The position numbers were made by a program, and so were the translations under genes. Below the pieces are notes generated by a model. It searched no databases, was not told where the DNA came from, and worked only from the letters and a program-made list of their open reading frames with translations. From contig JADBKJ010000009.1 in the NCBI GenBank assembly GCA_014896455.1, positions 1-64,000 of the forward strand: DNA of 64,000 nucleotides, in the 5' to 3' direction. Below, piece after piece: positions 17,196-26,534 of this stretch; position 1 is the first letter of the stretch; each line of letters starts with the position of its first letter. Source of the stretch: Thermoanaerobacter sp. GTDB taxonomy: Bacteria; Bacillota; Thermoanaerobacteria; Thermoanaerobacterales; Thermoanaerobacteraceae.

Positions 17196-18050
17196 ATGAT
17201 TATCAACCACAATTTAAGTGCTTTAAACGCATGGAGAGCACTTTCAATTAACACTTCAAACACACAAAAAGTGCTAGAGAAACTTTCATCAGGTTACAGA
17301 ATAAATAGAGCAGGGGATGACGCAGCAGGTCTTGCAATTTCAGAAAAAATGAGAGGGCAGATAGCTGGCTTGAATCAAGCTCAAAGAAATGCTCAAGACG
17401 GTATATCGCTCATTCAGACAGCTGAAGGTGCATTGAATGAAACTCATGCAATACTTCAAAGAATGAGAGAACTCGTTGTACAAGCATCAAACGATACGAA
17501 TACTCTTACTGATAGGCAAAATATTCAAAAGGAGATTGACCAGCTTAAGAAGGAAATAAATAGAATTGCTTCAACAACGCAGTTTAACACTAGGAATCTT
17601 TTAAATGGTTCTTTGGCTGCTACTGCTGCTGCGCTTACGTTCCAGATTGGCGCTAATAGTCAACAAGTACTTAAATTAAATATAGCTACAATGACTGCAT
17701 CGGCGTTGAAAGGTACTGCTGCTGGAGCTATATCAATGGCAAGTATTAATGTAGCTACTAATAAGGCTTCTGTTATTAGTGCCCAAATTAATTCTATTGA
17801 TGCAGCAATAAATAAAGTGTCTGGTCAAAGGGCTGACCTTGGTGCGGTACAAAATAGGCTTGAACATACAATAAACAACCTGGGTACAGCATCAGAAAAC
17901 CTAACAGCAGCAGAATCACGTATAAGAGACGTTGATATGGCACAAGCTATGATGGAATTTACAAAAGACAACATACTAAACCAGGCAGCGACAGCAATGC
18001 TTGCCCAGGCGAATCAATTACCACAAACGGTTTTACAATTACTCAGATAA
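17196..18050 (+). CDS. hag: Flagellin
   Basis: 284 residues from ATG 17196 (AAGGAGG upstream); an in-frame ATG at 17154 lies across the CsrA-like hairpin and is not the start. Conserved D0/D1 ends: [42 protein letters not shown], and C-terminal [20 protein letters not shown]. The variable centre is short (about residues 140-200). It is exported by the flagellar type III apparatus and is probably the acceptor for the glycosylation genes downstream. Confidence 0.97.
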   Translation: MIINHNLSALNAWRALSINTSNTQKVLEKLSSGYRINRAGDDAAGLAISEKMRGQIAGLNQAQRNAQDGISLIQTAEGALNETHAILQRMRELVVQASNDTNTLTDRQNIQKEIDQLKKEINRIASTTQFNTRNLLNGSLAATAAALTFQIGANSQQVLKLNIATMTASALKGTAAGAISMASINVATNKASVISAQINSIDAAINKVSGQRADLGAVQNRLEHTINNLGTASENLTAAESRIRDVDMAQAMMEFTKDNILNQAATAMLAQANQLPQTVLQLLR

Positions 18051-18055
18051 TACAA

Positions 18056-18081
18056 AAGGGAGGTCGTACCTCCCTTAAATT
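18056..18081 (+). terminator. Intrinsic terminator after flagellin
   Basis: AAGGGAGGT CGT ACCTCCCTT, then AAATTATTTTTT. Confidence 0.85.
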
Positions 18082-18154
18082 ATTTTTTGCCTTTTTATTG
18101 AAATGTCTTTTTATAATATAATTAAATAATAAGCGGATTATTTTCTAAAAGTCT

Positions 18155-18180
18155 TAAATTATAATTATTTGTGACGATAA
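18155..18180 (+). promoter_or_regulatory. Possible sigma-28 promoter of the glycosylation island
   Basis: TAAA (18155-18158), 14 bp, GACGATAA (18173-18180). Spacing is one short of ideal unless read as ACGATAAT. It lies 25 bp before the next gene. Confidence 0.5.
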
Positions 18181-18205
18181 TTTATATAGCAAAGGGGGTG
18201 TTAAA

Positions 18206-18559
18206 ATGTTTAATGAGCTTATGAAAGAAACAATGGAAGAGAGCTTTAAATATATCCCAAAGTTGATAAAAGGAATAGACAAAGAAATAGAATATATTAG
18301 CAATGGAGAATATGAAGAGGCAATTTTTTTGTTAGCAAATATTATAGAAGGTCTTGATTGGTCAATACAAGCTATTGCTTTAACGGAGCCTTTACATGGT
18401 TTTAATATAGATATTTATAAAACTAACGAAAATCTGAATATATTGCTTGGAGCTATTGAAAATTCTGATTATCAATTAATATCTGATATACTAAATTACG
18501 AACTTAAAGTTATTTTATATGAGTATATAAATCATTGCCAAAAGGGAAAACTTAACTGA
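18206..18559 (+). CDS. Small acidic helical protein of the flagellar glycosylation island, unknown function
   Basis: 117 residues, family not recognised. Predicted helical and acidic (MFNELMKETMEESFKYIPKL, IEGLDWSIQAI). AAAGGGGGTG precedes the ATG. A decayed paralogue (20420-20773) with the same start pattern lies immediately before the Maf glycosyltransferase, as this one lies before another glycosyltransferase. That repeated pairing suggests an accessory or chaperone-like role for glycosyltransferases, which is an inference. Confidence 0.7.
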   Translation: MFNELMKETMEESFKYIPKLIKGIDKEIEYISNGEYEEAIFLLANIIEGLDWSIQAIALTEPLHGFNIDIYKTNENLNILLGAIENSDYQLISDILNYELKVILYEYINHCQKGKLN

Positions 18560-18621
18560 TGAGTTTATTTGAAATTGTAAATCCAATTGTATATTCATAA
18601 TATGAAGGAGAGTAACATATA

Positions 18622-19809
18622 ATGAAAAGAAGTATTGTTTTATTTAAAGGGCAAAGCAGATACGATGTATTGCGCTATTTTGTAGATTACTTGTCTGAAG
18701 GTTTTGTTGAGTTAGGCTATGAAACAAAAATAGTAGATTTTTTACAAGATGACTTTAGTAATGATTTAGTAAAAGTATTTGAAAATAATGATGTTTTAAG
18801 TGTTGTTTCCTTTAATGCGATAGGTTGCGATTTACGCATAGACCAAAAATCATTATATGATTATTTGAATATTCCATTTGTAGCTTTTATGGTTGATCAT
18901 CCAATGTATCATATTTCAAGATTAAACTCAAACATTTCAAATATGATCATCACTTGTGTAGATAAAAGTCATATAGATTATATTCAAGGGATTATGAATT
19001 TAGATAAAACGCTTGCTTTTATTCCTCATGCTGGAATTCCTAAAAGATTATCATTAGACACAAAACCAGCAGAAGATAGAAGCATAGATATATTATTTTG
19101 TGGGAGTTTTGAAAACCCCAATGAAATTAGAAGGAAATGGAAAGAAGGAGTAGGTGGATGGTTATCAGAATTTATAGATTATTTTGTTGAATATATATTG
19201 CAATTTGAGTATATTTCATATACAGAAGCTTTTTTTGATATTTTAAAAAACAATGATATTTTTTTAAACAAAGATAACATAAATAAATTATTTTCATTAT
19301 TACCTTTAATAGATAAATTTATCAGGGCATATAGAAGAGCAGGAATAATAGACGAATTAGCAGATTTTAATTTACATATTTACGGTAATGGGTGGTCTGA
19401 TTTTATTAAAAACCCTTTACATTTAAAAGTTTATGATTCTGTTGATTACAATAGAGTTATTGAACTTATGAAAGACAGTAAAATTGTGCTTAATATTAAT
19501 CCATTTTTTCCTTATGGAAGTCATGAAAGAGTTTTTTCCGCAATGCAATGTGGGGCAGTTGTTGCTTCAGATAAAAATGGTTATTTATTACGTGAATTTA
19601 AAGATAAAGAAAATATCATTTTTTATGAGTGGAGCAATATAGATAATTTTAAAAGTGTATTAAGTAATTTACTTTTAAATACAGACAAATTGAATTTGAT
19701 TGCAACATCAGGGAAAAAAATTGTTGAAGAAAAACATCTTTGGGTTAATAGAGCCCAGAAAATATTAGATTTGATCTATTTGACAACTGTTACAAAATTA
19801 TTGAACTAA
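18622..19809 (+). CDS. Glycosyltransferase-like protein (CgeB/Glyco_trans_1_2 type)
   Basis: 395 residues, GT-B-like. The N-terminal half carries the donor-side pattern seen in CgeB-like proteins (VAFMVDHPMYH, CVDKSHIDY). The C-terminal half has the Glyco_trans_1_2 signature region: LHIYGNGW, KIVLNINPFFPYGSHERVFSAMQCGAVVASD, ENIIFYEW. ATG 18622 has GAAGGAGAG upstream. The position between flagellin and Maf suggests flagellin glycan assembly. Sugar and acceptor are unknown. Confidence 0.75.
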   Translation: MKRSIVLFKGQSRYDVLRYFVDYLSEGFVELGYETKIVDFLQDDFSNDLVKVFENNDVLSVVSFNAIGCDLRIDQKSLYDYLNIPFVAFMVDHPMYHISRLNSNISNMIITCVDKSHIDYIQGIMNLDKTLAFIPHAGIPKRLSLDTKPAEDRSIDILFCGSFENPNEIRRKWKEGVGGWLSEFIDYFVEYILQFEYISYTEAFFDILKNNDIFLNKDNINKLFSLLPLIDKFIRAYRRAGIIDELADFNLHIYGNGWSDFIKNPLHLKVYDSVDYNRVIELMKDSKIVLNINPFFPYGSHERVFSAMQCGAVVASDKNGYLLREFKDKENIIFYEWSNIDNFKSVLSNLLLNTDKLNLIATSGKKIVEEKHLWVNRAQKILDLIYLTTVTKLLN

Positions 19810-20419
19810 CAATTAATCAAAAAAATTATATTTTTTAGGAATTTTTATTGGAATTTTTTGAATTTATGTTTTTTTTGAATTTATGTTTAAGATTATGGTA
19901 GATGATTTGGTATGTTTTTTTAAAAAGAATGCTTAATTTGACTTACGTTTATGTCGATATATCTAAAGAGTAGGTATCAAGTAAATATATATATATATAT
20001 ATATGGGGATAATAGTGTGAAAGTGAAATAGTGAAATTTAGGCACGCCAAAAAGGGCACCAAATAAAGCCACTCAAAACCAAATAATGGTAATATATAAT
20101 GGTGTTTAATAATTTAAAGGATAAAAATCAAAATATATAGACATTGACTGAATATACAGCACATAAAACACTAAGGAATTGTTTATACAATGATTAGTGT
20201 ACGTGATCAAAGTCACAATTTATTTGTGTGCTTGAGAAGATATTCTACACATGTTAAAATGCGGACTTGAGTCCAATAGTGGGAGAAAGAATTCCACTCC
20301 ATCCTCCGTGCTTTGCAGTATATCTATATATTTTAAATAAATTATATCAAAAAATATCGCTCAGTAGCATACTTTCATTACAATTTGTGCTTGAGCAAAG
20401 CGAAAGGATGCGGGTTAAA
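19810..20419. other. 610-bp AT-rich non-coding stretch
   Basis: No supported gene. Contains T-rich near-repeats (GAATTTATGTTTTTTTTGAATTTATG at 19859-19884), an (AT)n run at about 19986-20003, and sequence resembling decayed coding DNA. An 85-codon open frame from 20267 merely runs into the pseudogene at 20420 and lacks a ribosome site. Probably the scar of a deletion or duplication. Confidence 0.6.
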
Positions 20420-20773
20420 ATGATTAATGATCTTATGAGAGATACTATGGAAGAAAGTCTTGCATATATACCCAAATTAATAGAAAGAATTGATAGGGGA
20501 ATAAGGTATATCAAGGATGGATAATATACAAATGCAACTTCTTTGTTACCTTATATTATTGATGGAATAAATTGGTCAATAGAAGCTATTACTTTAATTT
20601 TTCCCCTAATGGTTATGAAATAGATATTGCAAAATTTAACGAAAAATTTAAATTTATTACTGATAGCAATTAAAAATTTAGATTTTCACTTATTATCATA
20701 TGTTTTAAATTATGAAATAAAAGACGTTTTAATTGACTATTTGAATCATTTCAAAAAAGGGGAGCTTAATTAA
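20420..20773 (+). pseudogene. Decayed paralogue of the small protein at 18206
   Basis: ATG 20420 opens INDLMRDTMEESLAYIPKLI, parallel to NELMKETMEESFKYIPKLI at 18206. A TAA stop appears at about 20522, and two frameshifts follow (near 20600 and 20645) before the matching C-terminus VLNYEIKDVLIDYLNHFKKG. Similarity persists across all three frames to the stop at 20771-20773, which overlaps the Maf start. It marks an ancestral duplication of a small-protein plus glycosyltransferase module. Confidence 0.85.
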
Positions 20774-22551
20774 TGGAAGGTTTTGAAATTATAGATGCAA
20801 AAGATAAAAATAAGACTTTGGCTGTAATAAACGATGGGAAGAAATATTTTATGCACAGCTCTTATTACCCTTTAAAAGAATCACAGGAATGGGCAGAGGA
20901 ATTTGAGTTTAATAATGATTCAATAATATTAGTTTACGGGATAGGACTTGGGTATCATGTAAATTTTCTTTTAGATAGGTTAAACCTAGATAACAGGTTA
21001 ATTTTGATTGAACCTTCAAAGGAAATATTTGAATATGCAATAAATAATGGGTACTATGACAAGTTTAAAAATAGATCTAATACATTTTTTATTATCGATG
21101 ATTCTGAAGAACGTATAAAAGAATTATTATCAATATATATCCCATGGGATGATTTTGAAAAAGTAATTTATAAAGATTTTAAGCAGTATCCCAAAGTTTT
21201 TGAAAAGCATCACAAGAAATTTAGCAATTGTTTAATTGAAACTATAAACTCTATGAGAATAAATAGAAATACAGCATTATATTTTGCTTCACAGTGGCAA
21301 TCAAACTTTATGGAAAACATAGAATTTATTTTTAGAAGTACTCCTGTTAAAGCATTTTTTAACTCATTTAAAAATATACCAGCAGTGATAGTATCAGCGG
21401 GTCCTTCGCTGGATAAAAATATTAGATTTTTGAAAGAAGCAAAAGACAAAAGTATAATTATATGTGTAGGTACAGCTTTAAAGGCACTTGTAAAAGAAAA
21501 AATTGAACCAGATTTTGTTGTTTCAATAGACGGAGGTGAAAACAACTTTAAGCATTTTGAGGGATGTTCGGTTAATGCACCATTATTATATGACCTTACA
21601 GTATATCCAAAAATATTAAAAGAATACGAAGGACCTTTAATTATTGGGGAAATTGCTTCGGGATTCTTGCCTTTAATTGAGGAAAAATTATCTGTAGAAT
21701 TTGGTAGTATGAGTGCAGGACCATCTGTAGCCAATTTATCTTTAGATTTTGCTTATAAAATGGGATGCAATCCGATTATATTCATAGGACAGGACCTTGC
21801 ATATCTAAACAACAGAACACATGCTTCAGGTACAACTTATGAAAAAAACAGAATAAAAGGAAGTTCTGATAAAAAAGAATACATCTACGTTGATGGTAAT
21901 TATGAAGATAAGGTTTTAACAGACCGGGTTTTACTTTCATTTAAGACGTGGTTTGAAAATTATATATATACCCATCCAGATAGGATTTACATAAATGCAA
22001 CAGAAGGTGGTGCACTTATAAAAGGAACACAAATAATGAGTTTTAAAGATTCAATTGAGAAGTATATGAATATCAATTTAAATATAAATCAAAGAATTAA
22101 TGATATATTAGTAAATAAAAAAATAAAACCGGAACCGGAAAGAGTAAGTGCTCTTCAAAAAGAATTTGAAAATACAATTAAAAGATTAAGAATAATAAAA
22201 TGGGATTGCATGCGAGGTGCAAAACTATCAAAAAAAATGTATAATGAATATGAAAAAGATATTAATGCTGATGTAACGCGAATACTTGCACTCTTGGATA
22301 AAATTGATGCGAAATTGAAAGATTCTAAAGAAAGTTTTTCTTTTATATCCTCTATGTTAAATATAGTAACAACAAAAGTTCTTAAAGGATTTAAAGCTGA
22401 AAAAAATGAAACAGAAAGGGAAAAGAAACTGCGAATATCTATGATGTCGTACACACTTTATCATGGTATTTATGAAGCAATAGTGCAATCAGAAAAAAGT
22501 CTTGAGAAGGCATTAAATACAATAAAAAGTTTAAATTCTGAAAATATTTAG
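20773..22551 (+). CDS. maf: Motility-associated factor (Maf) glycosyltransferase
   Basis: 592 residues. The core DUF115/MptE-like domain is recognisable: NMRINRNTALYFASQW-like SMRINRNTALYFASQWQSNF, then PAVIVSAGPSLDKNIRFLKEA, IICVGTALKALVKEKIEPDFVVSIDGGE, PIIFIGQDLAYLNNRTHASG and INATEGGALIKGTQ. Maf proteins transfer nonulosonic acids (pseudaminic or legionaminic) from CMP-sugars to flagellin Ser/Thr. The helical C-terminus (about 420-592) is typical. CMP-sugar genes follow directly. The start overlaps the preceding pseudogene's stop, suggesting former translational coupling. Confidence 0.9.
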   Translation: MEGFEIIDAKDKNKTLAVINDGKKYFMHSSYYPLKESQEWAEEFEFNNDSIILVYGIGLGYHVNFLLDRLNLDNRLILIEPSKEIFEYAINNGYYDKFKNRSNTFFIIDDSEERIKELLSIYIPWDDFEKVIYKDFKQYPKVFEKHHKKFSNCLIETINSMRINRNTALYFASQWQSNFMENIEFIFRSTPVKAFFNSFKNIPAVIVSAGPSLDKNIRFLKEAKDKSIIICVGTALKALVKEKIEPDFVVSIDGGENNFKHFEGCSVNAPLLYDLTVYPKILKEYEGPLIIGEIASGFLPLIEEKLSVEFGSMSAGPSVANLSLDFAYKMGCNPIIFIGQDLAYLNNRTHASGTTYEKNRIKGSSDKKEYIYVDGNYEDKVLTDRVLLSFKTWFENYIYTHPDRIYINATEGGALIKGTQIMSFKDSIEKYMNINLNINQRINDILVNKKIKPEPERVSALQKEFENTIKRLRIIKWDCMRGAKLSKKMYNEYEKDINADVTRILALLDKIDAKLKDSKESFSFISSMLNIVTTKVLKGFKAEKNETEREKKLRISMMSYTLYHGIYEAIVQSEKSLEKALNTIKSLNSENI

Positions 22552-22582
22552 TATAATTGGGTAAGGAATAGGAGGTAGAAAT

Positions 22583-23581
22583 TTGAATTTTAGTAATAAA
22601 GTAATTTTAATAATCGGTGGTACAGGAACAATTGGACAAGCACTTATAAAGAAATTACTAAAATATAATCCCAAAGTAATAAGGATATATAGTCGTGATG
22701 AATACAAACAATTTGTCATGCAACAAGAGCTTGCAGAATATAAAAACTTGAGGTTTTTGCTTGGTGATGTAAGAGATAAAGAAAGATTAAATAGAGCCAT
22801 GAAAGGAGTAGACATTGTATTTGATTTAGCCGCAATAAAGCATGTACCAGCAGCAGAATATAATCCTTTCGAAGCAGTAAAAACAAATGTATTAGGGACA
22901 CAAAATGTTATTGAATGTGCGATAGAAAACAAAGTAGAAAGGGTAATATACACAAGTTCAGATAAAGCTGTCTCACCAACCAATACAATGGGAGCAACCA
23001 AATTACTTGCAGAAAGACTTATTGCATCAGCTGATTACTATAAAGGTGGTGATAAACCAATATTTGCTGGAGTTAGATTTGGGAACGTAATAGGGTCAAG
23101 AGGTTCAGTGATACCATTATGGGTAAAACAAATCAAAGAAAAAAGAGAAATTACATTGACACATCCAGAAATGACGAGATTTATGATGACCATTGACGAA
23201 GCAGTTGACCTTGTATTAAAAGCATGCGAAATAGCAACAGGAGGAGAAATATTTATCTTAAAAATGCCTGTAGTAAAATTAGGAGACTTAGCTGATGTAG
23301 TTATTGACATAGCATGTAAAAAATATAATATTGACAAATCTAAAATAATCAAAAAAATTATAGGATTAAGACCAGGAGAAAAAATGTATGAAGAACTAAT
23401 GAATTGCAAAGAGCTAAAAGAATCAATCGAATACGAAAAAATGTTTGCCGTATTCCCTTCTCATAAACTAGATCTTCTTGACTCATATGATAGGAAACCC
23501 AATAGAAGCACATATTCATCAAACGATGAAAAACCCCTATCAAAAGACGAAATTTATGAACTTATTAAAGATATTATTTAA
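22583..23581 (+). CDS. Nucleotide-sugar 4,6-dehydratase of the CapD/PseB type
   Basis: 332-residue short-chain dehydrogenase fold. NAD-binding GGTGTIGQAL, DLAAIKHVPAAEYNPFEAVKTNVLGTQNV, SSDKAVSPTNTMGATKLLAERL, RFGNVIGSRGSVIPLW. In context it should make UDP-4-keto-6-deoxy-HexNAc from UDP-GlcNAc, the first step to pseudaminic acid (PseB role). The usual catalytic Tyr of YGATK is Met here, as in CapE and WbpM-type dehydratases, so C5 stereochemistry cannot be told from sequence. GGAGGTAG precedes the start (TTG 22583). First of seven tightly packed genes. Confidence 0.8.
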   Translation: MNFSNKVILIIGGTGTIGQALIKKLLKYNPKVIRIYSRDEYKQFVMQQELAEYKNLRFLLGDVRDKERLNRAMKGVDIVFDLAAIKHVPAAEYNPFEAVKTNVLGTQNVIECAIENKVERVIYTSSDKAVSPTNTMGATKLLAERLIASADYYKGGDKPIFAGVRFGNVIGSRGSVIPLWVKQIKEKREITLTHPEMTRFMMTIDEAVDLVLKACEIATGGEIFILKMPVVKLGDLADVVIDIACKKYNIDKSKIIKKIIGLRPGEKMYEELMNCKELKESIEYEKMFAVFPSHKLDLLDSYDRKPNRSTYSSNDEKPLSKDEIYELIKDII

Positions 23582-23597
23582 ACTTAGGAGGAGAATC

Positions 23598-24536
23598 ATG
23601 AAAATATTAGTAACAGGTGGAGCGGGATTTATAGGTAGATGGGTGGTAAAAAAACTACTAGAGGATGGCCATGAAGTTTGGATACTAGACAACCTTTCAA
23701 ATGGTAGGAGAGAAAACATCGACGAATTTTCATGTAATCCATTATTAAAAGACTTTATAATAGGTGATATAAAAGACAATGAATTATTAACAGACATATT
23801 TAAAAATAAATTTGACATATGCTATCACTTAGCAGCAAGCATAAACGTTCAAGACAGCATCGATGATCCAAAAACAACCTTTTATAACGATACCGTAGGG
23901 ACATTTAATGTTTTAGAACAAGCAAAAAAACACAACACAAAAATAACATTTATGAGCACATGTATGGTATATGACAAAGCAACTGACGAAAGGGGCATAA
24001 CAGAAGAGCATCCTACGAAACCGGCATCCCCTTATGCAGGTTCCAAAATAGCAGCTGAGAACATGGTATTATCATACTGGTACACATATAAATTACCTGC
24101 AGTAGTCGTAAGACCCTTCAATACATACGGTCCATTTCAGAAGACAAATGGAGAAGGCGGAGTAGTAGCAATATTTATAAAAAACGCCTTAGAAGGAAAA
24201 ACTCTTAACATTTACGGAGATGGAACCCAGACAAGAGATTTGTTATATGTAGAAGATTGTGCAAGATTTGTAGTAGAGGCAGGCTATTCAGACAAAACAA
24301 ATGGAGAGATAATAAATGCAGGTTCTGGCAGAGACATATCAATCAATGACTTAGCATTGCTAATAGCAAAAGATGAAAAACTAATAAAACATGTCCCACA
24401 TATACACCCACAAAGCGAAATACAAAAACTGTTGTGCAATTACAGTAAAGCAGAAAGACTATTAGGTTGGAAACCGCAATACACTCTTGAAGAAGGGATT
24501 AAAAAGACAAGAGAATGGATAGAAACCACGATTTAA
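23598..24536 (+). CDS. NAD-dependent sugar epimerase/dehydratase (extended SDR)
   Basis: 312 residues from ATG 23598 (TTAGGAGGAG upstream); the frame opens earlier inside the previous gene. TGGAGFIGRWVVKKL, DNLSNGRRENI, catalytic SPYAGSKIAAEN (YxxxK), VVRPFNTYGPFQ, GDGTQTRDLLYVEDCA. It is like GalE/RmlB-type sugar-nucleotide enzymes. There is no equivalent in the minimal six-step pseudaminic pathway, so it may supply a second sugar or adjust stereochemistry of the dehydratase product. Exact substrate unknown. Confidence 0.75.
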   Translation: MKILVTGGAGFIGRWVVKKLLEDGHEVWILDNLSNGRRENIDEFSCNPLLKDFIIGDIKDNELLTDIFKNKFDICYHLAASINVQDSIDDPKTTFYNDTVGTFNVLEQAKKHNTKITFMSTCMVYDKATDERGITEEHPTKPASPYAGSKIAAENMVLSYWYTYKLPAVVVRPFNTYGPFQKTNGEGGVVAIFIKNALEGKTLNIYGDGTQTRDLLYVEDCARFVVEAGYSDKTNGEIINAGSGRDISINDLALLIAKDEKLIKHVPHIHPQSEIQKLLCNYSKAERLLGWKPQYTLEEGIKKTREWIETTI

Positions 24537-24562
24537 CAATTTAAAATAAAGGGGTATGTAAA

Positions 24563-25753
24563 TTGGAAGAATTAGCAATAAACGGAGGGAAACCCGTTAG
24601 GAATACATATCTACCCTATGGTAGACAATGGATTGACGACGAAGACATAAAAGAAGTTATAAACACATTAAAAAGCGATTACTTAACGACAGGACCAAAG
24701 ATAAAAGAATTTGAAGAAAAAGTAGCAGCATATACAAAGACACAATACGCAGTTGCAATAGTAAACGGAACAGCAGCATTACATGCAGCATGTTTTGCCG
24801 CAGGTATAGGACCTGGAGATGAAGTAATAACGACACCGATAACCTTTGCAGCATCAGCAAATTGCATATTATACTGTGGAGCAAAGCCAGTTTTTGCAGA
24901 TATAGACCCAAGAACATACAATATTGATCCAGAGGACATAAAAAGAAAAATAACACCAAAAACAAAAGCCATAATACCTGTACATTACACAGGTCAACCA
25001 GTAGACATCGACGAAATAAACAAAATCGCCAAACAAAACAATCTAATCGTTATAGCAGACGGAGCCCATGCTTTAGGAGCTGAATACAAAGGTAGTATAG
25101 TAGGTCCACAGACAGACATGATGACATTAAGCTTTCATCCTGTAAAACATATAACCACAGGAGAAGGAGGCATGATATTAACAACTAACAAAGACTATTA
25201 TGAAAAACTAAAGCTTTTTAGGGCACATGGGATAACAAGAGATAAAAACTTGATAACAAAAAATGAAGGACCATGGTACTATGAACAACAATATTTAGGA
25301 TATAACTATAGAATAACTGACATACAAGCTGCACTTGGCATAAGCCAAATGAACAAATTAGATAACTTTCTCAAAATAAGAAGAAAATATGCACAAATGT
25401 ATAATAACGCATTTAAAGATATAGAAGAATTGATAATTCCATATCAATTACCTTATACCAACTCAAGTTGGCATATATATGTACTTCAATTAAGATTAGA
25501 AAAACTAAAAGTTGGTAGAAGAGAAATATATGAAGCACTCTTAAAAGAAAACATAGGTGTAAATGTACACTATATTCCAGTATATTACCATCCATATTAT
25601 AAGAAATTAGGTTATAAAAAAGGACTATGTCCAAATGCTGAACATTTATATGAAAGAATAATAACATTGCCTTTATTTCCCAAGATGACTGAAGAAGATG
25701 TTCACGATGTTATAACTGCAGTAAAAAAAGTGATAAATTACTACAAGAAATAG
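24563..25753 (+). CDS. pseC: DegT/DnrJ/EryC1-family sugar aminotransferase (PseC-like)
   Basis: 396 residues, PLP-dependent. Motifs: TGPKIKEFEEKVAAYT, NGTAALHAACFAAGIGPGDEVI, PVFADIDPRTYNIDPEDI, DGAHALGA, and the PLP lysine in SFHPVKHITTGEGG. It is predicted to aminate the 4-keto group of the UDP-4-keto-6-deoxy sugar (PseC step). TTG 24563 with AAAGGGG upstream. PseC is preferred to LegC because the downstream hydrolase is PseG-like, not NeuC-like. Confidence 0.85.
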   Translation: MEELAINGGKPVRNTYLPYGRQWIDDEDIKEVINTLKSDYLTTGPKIKEFEEKVAAYTKTQYAVAIVNGTAALHAACFAAGIGPGDEVITTPITFAASANCILYCGAKPVFADIDPRTYNIDPEDIKRKITPKTKAIIPVHYTGQPVDIDEINKIAKQNNLIVIADGAHALGAEYKGSIVGPQTDMMTLSFHPVKHITTGEGGMILTTNKDYYEKLKLFRAHGITRDKNLITKNEGPWYYEQQYLGYNYRITDIQAALGISQMNKLDNFLKIRRKYAQMYNNAFKDIEELIIPYQLPYTNSSWHIYVLQLRLEKLKVGRREIYEALLKENIGVNVHYIPVYYHPYYKKLGYKKGLCPNAEHLYERIITLPLFPKMTEEDVHDVITAVKKVINYYKK

Positions 25754-25761
25754 GTGAGAGT

Positions 25762-26511
25762 ATGAAAAAAATTGCAATAATACAAACACGAATGGGGTCA
25801 ACAAGATTGCCAGGAAAAGTAATGAAAATAATAATGGGCAAGCCAGTAATAGAACATGTAGTAAATCGAGTAAAAGCTGCAAAAGAGATAGATGACATAA
25901 TAATAGCGACAACCACAAAAAAAGAAGATGATATTATTGTAGAAGAAGCTAAAAAATTAAATGTTAAATATTTTAGAGGCAGTGAAGATGACGTACTCTC
26001 CCGTTATTATTATGCAGCAAAAGAAAACAATGCAGATATAGTTATAAGGATAACTTCAGACTGCCCCCTTATAGATCCCAAAATTATTGATAAAATAATA
26101 AAAACGTTTATTGAAATATCAAAAAAAGAAAAAATAGATTATTTAAGCAATACAATTGAAAGAACATATCCAAGGGGATTAGATGTTGAAGTATTCACCT
26201 TTGAAACCTTAGAAAAAGCATTTAAAGAAGCGGACAAACCTTATCAAAGAGAACATGTAACACCATATATCTATGAGAATCCGGGAATATTTAAAATAAA
26301 GCAATTCAAAAACGATGTCGATTATTCTAATTACAGGTGGACCTTAGATACAGTAGAGGACTTTGAATTTATTAAAATAATATACAAAAACTTATATAAG
26401 GAGAAGGAACTATTTTATATGGAAGATATATTAAAATTTCAAGAAGAACATCCTGAAATAACGAAAATAAATGAAAAAGTAAAGCAAAAGAGTTATTTAT
26501 CAAATCAGTAA
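25762..26511 (+). CDS. pseF: Nonulosonic-acid cytidylyltransferase (PseF/SpsF)
   Basis: 249 residues. CTP-binding start IQTRMGSTRLPGKVMKIIMGKPVIEHV, then ATTTKKEDD, FRGSEDDVLSRYYYAAKE and RITSDCPLIDP, all typical of SpsF/PseF. It makes the CMP-activated sugar used by Maf. 9 bp after the aminotransferase. Confidence 0.85.
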   Translation: MKKIAIIQTRMGSTRLPGKVMKIIMGKPVIEHVVNRVKAAKEIDDIIIATTTKKEDDIIVEEAKKLNVKYFRGSEDDVLSRYYYAAKENNADIVIRITSDCPLIDPKIIDKIIKTFIEISKKEKIDYLSNTIERTYPRGLDVEVFTFETLEKAFKEADKPYQREHVTPYIYENPGIFKIKQFKNDVDYSNYRWTLDTVEDFEFIKIIYKNLYKEKELFYMEDILKFQEEHPEITKINEKVKQKSYLSNQ

Positions 26512-26534
26512 ATAAAGGAGGGTAGTTTTGTAAA

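Noticed and set aside
19986-20003. (AT)n run as a regulatory element
   Set aside because: Simple repeat in AT-rich decayed DNA; nothing ties it to a promoter.
20267-20524. 85-codon open frame
   Set aside because: Only its last third is protein-like, and that is the start of the pseudogene at 20420.
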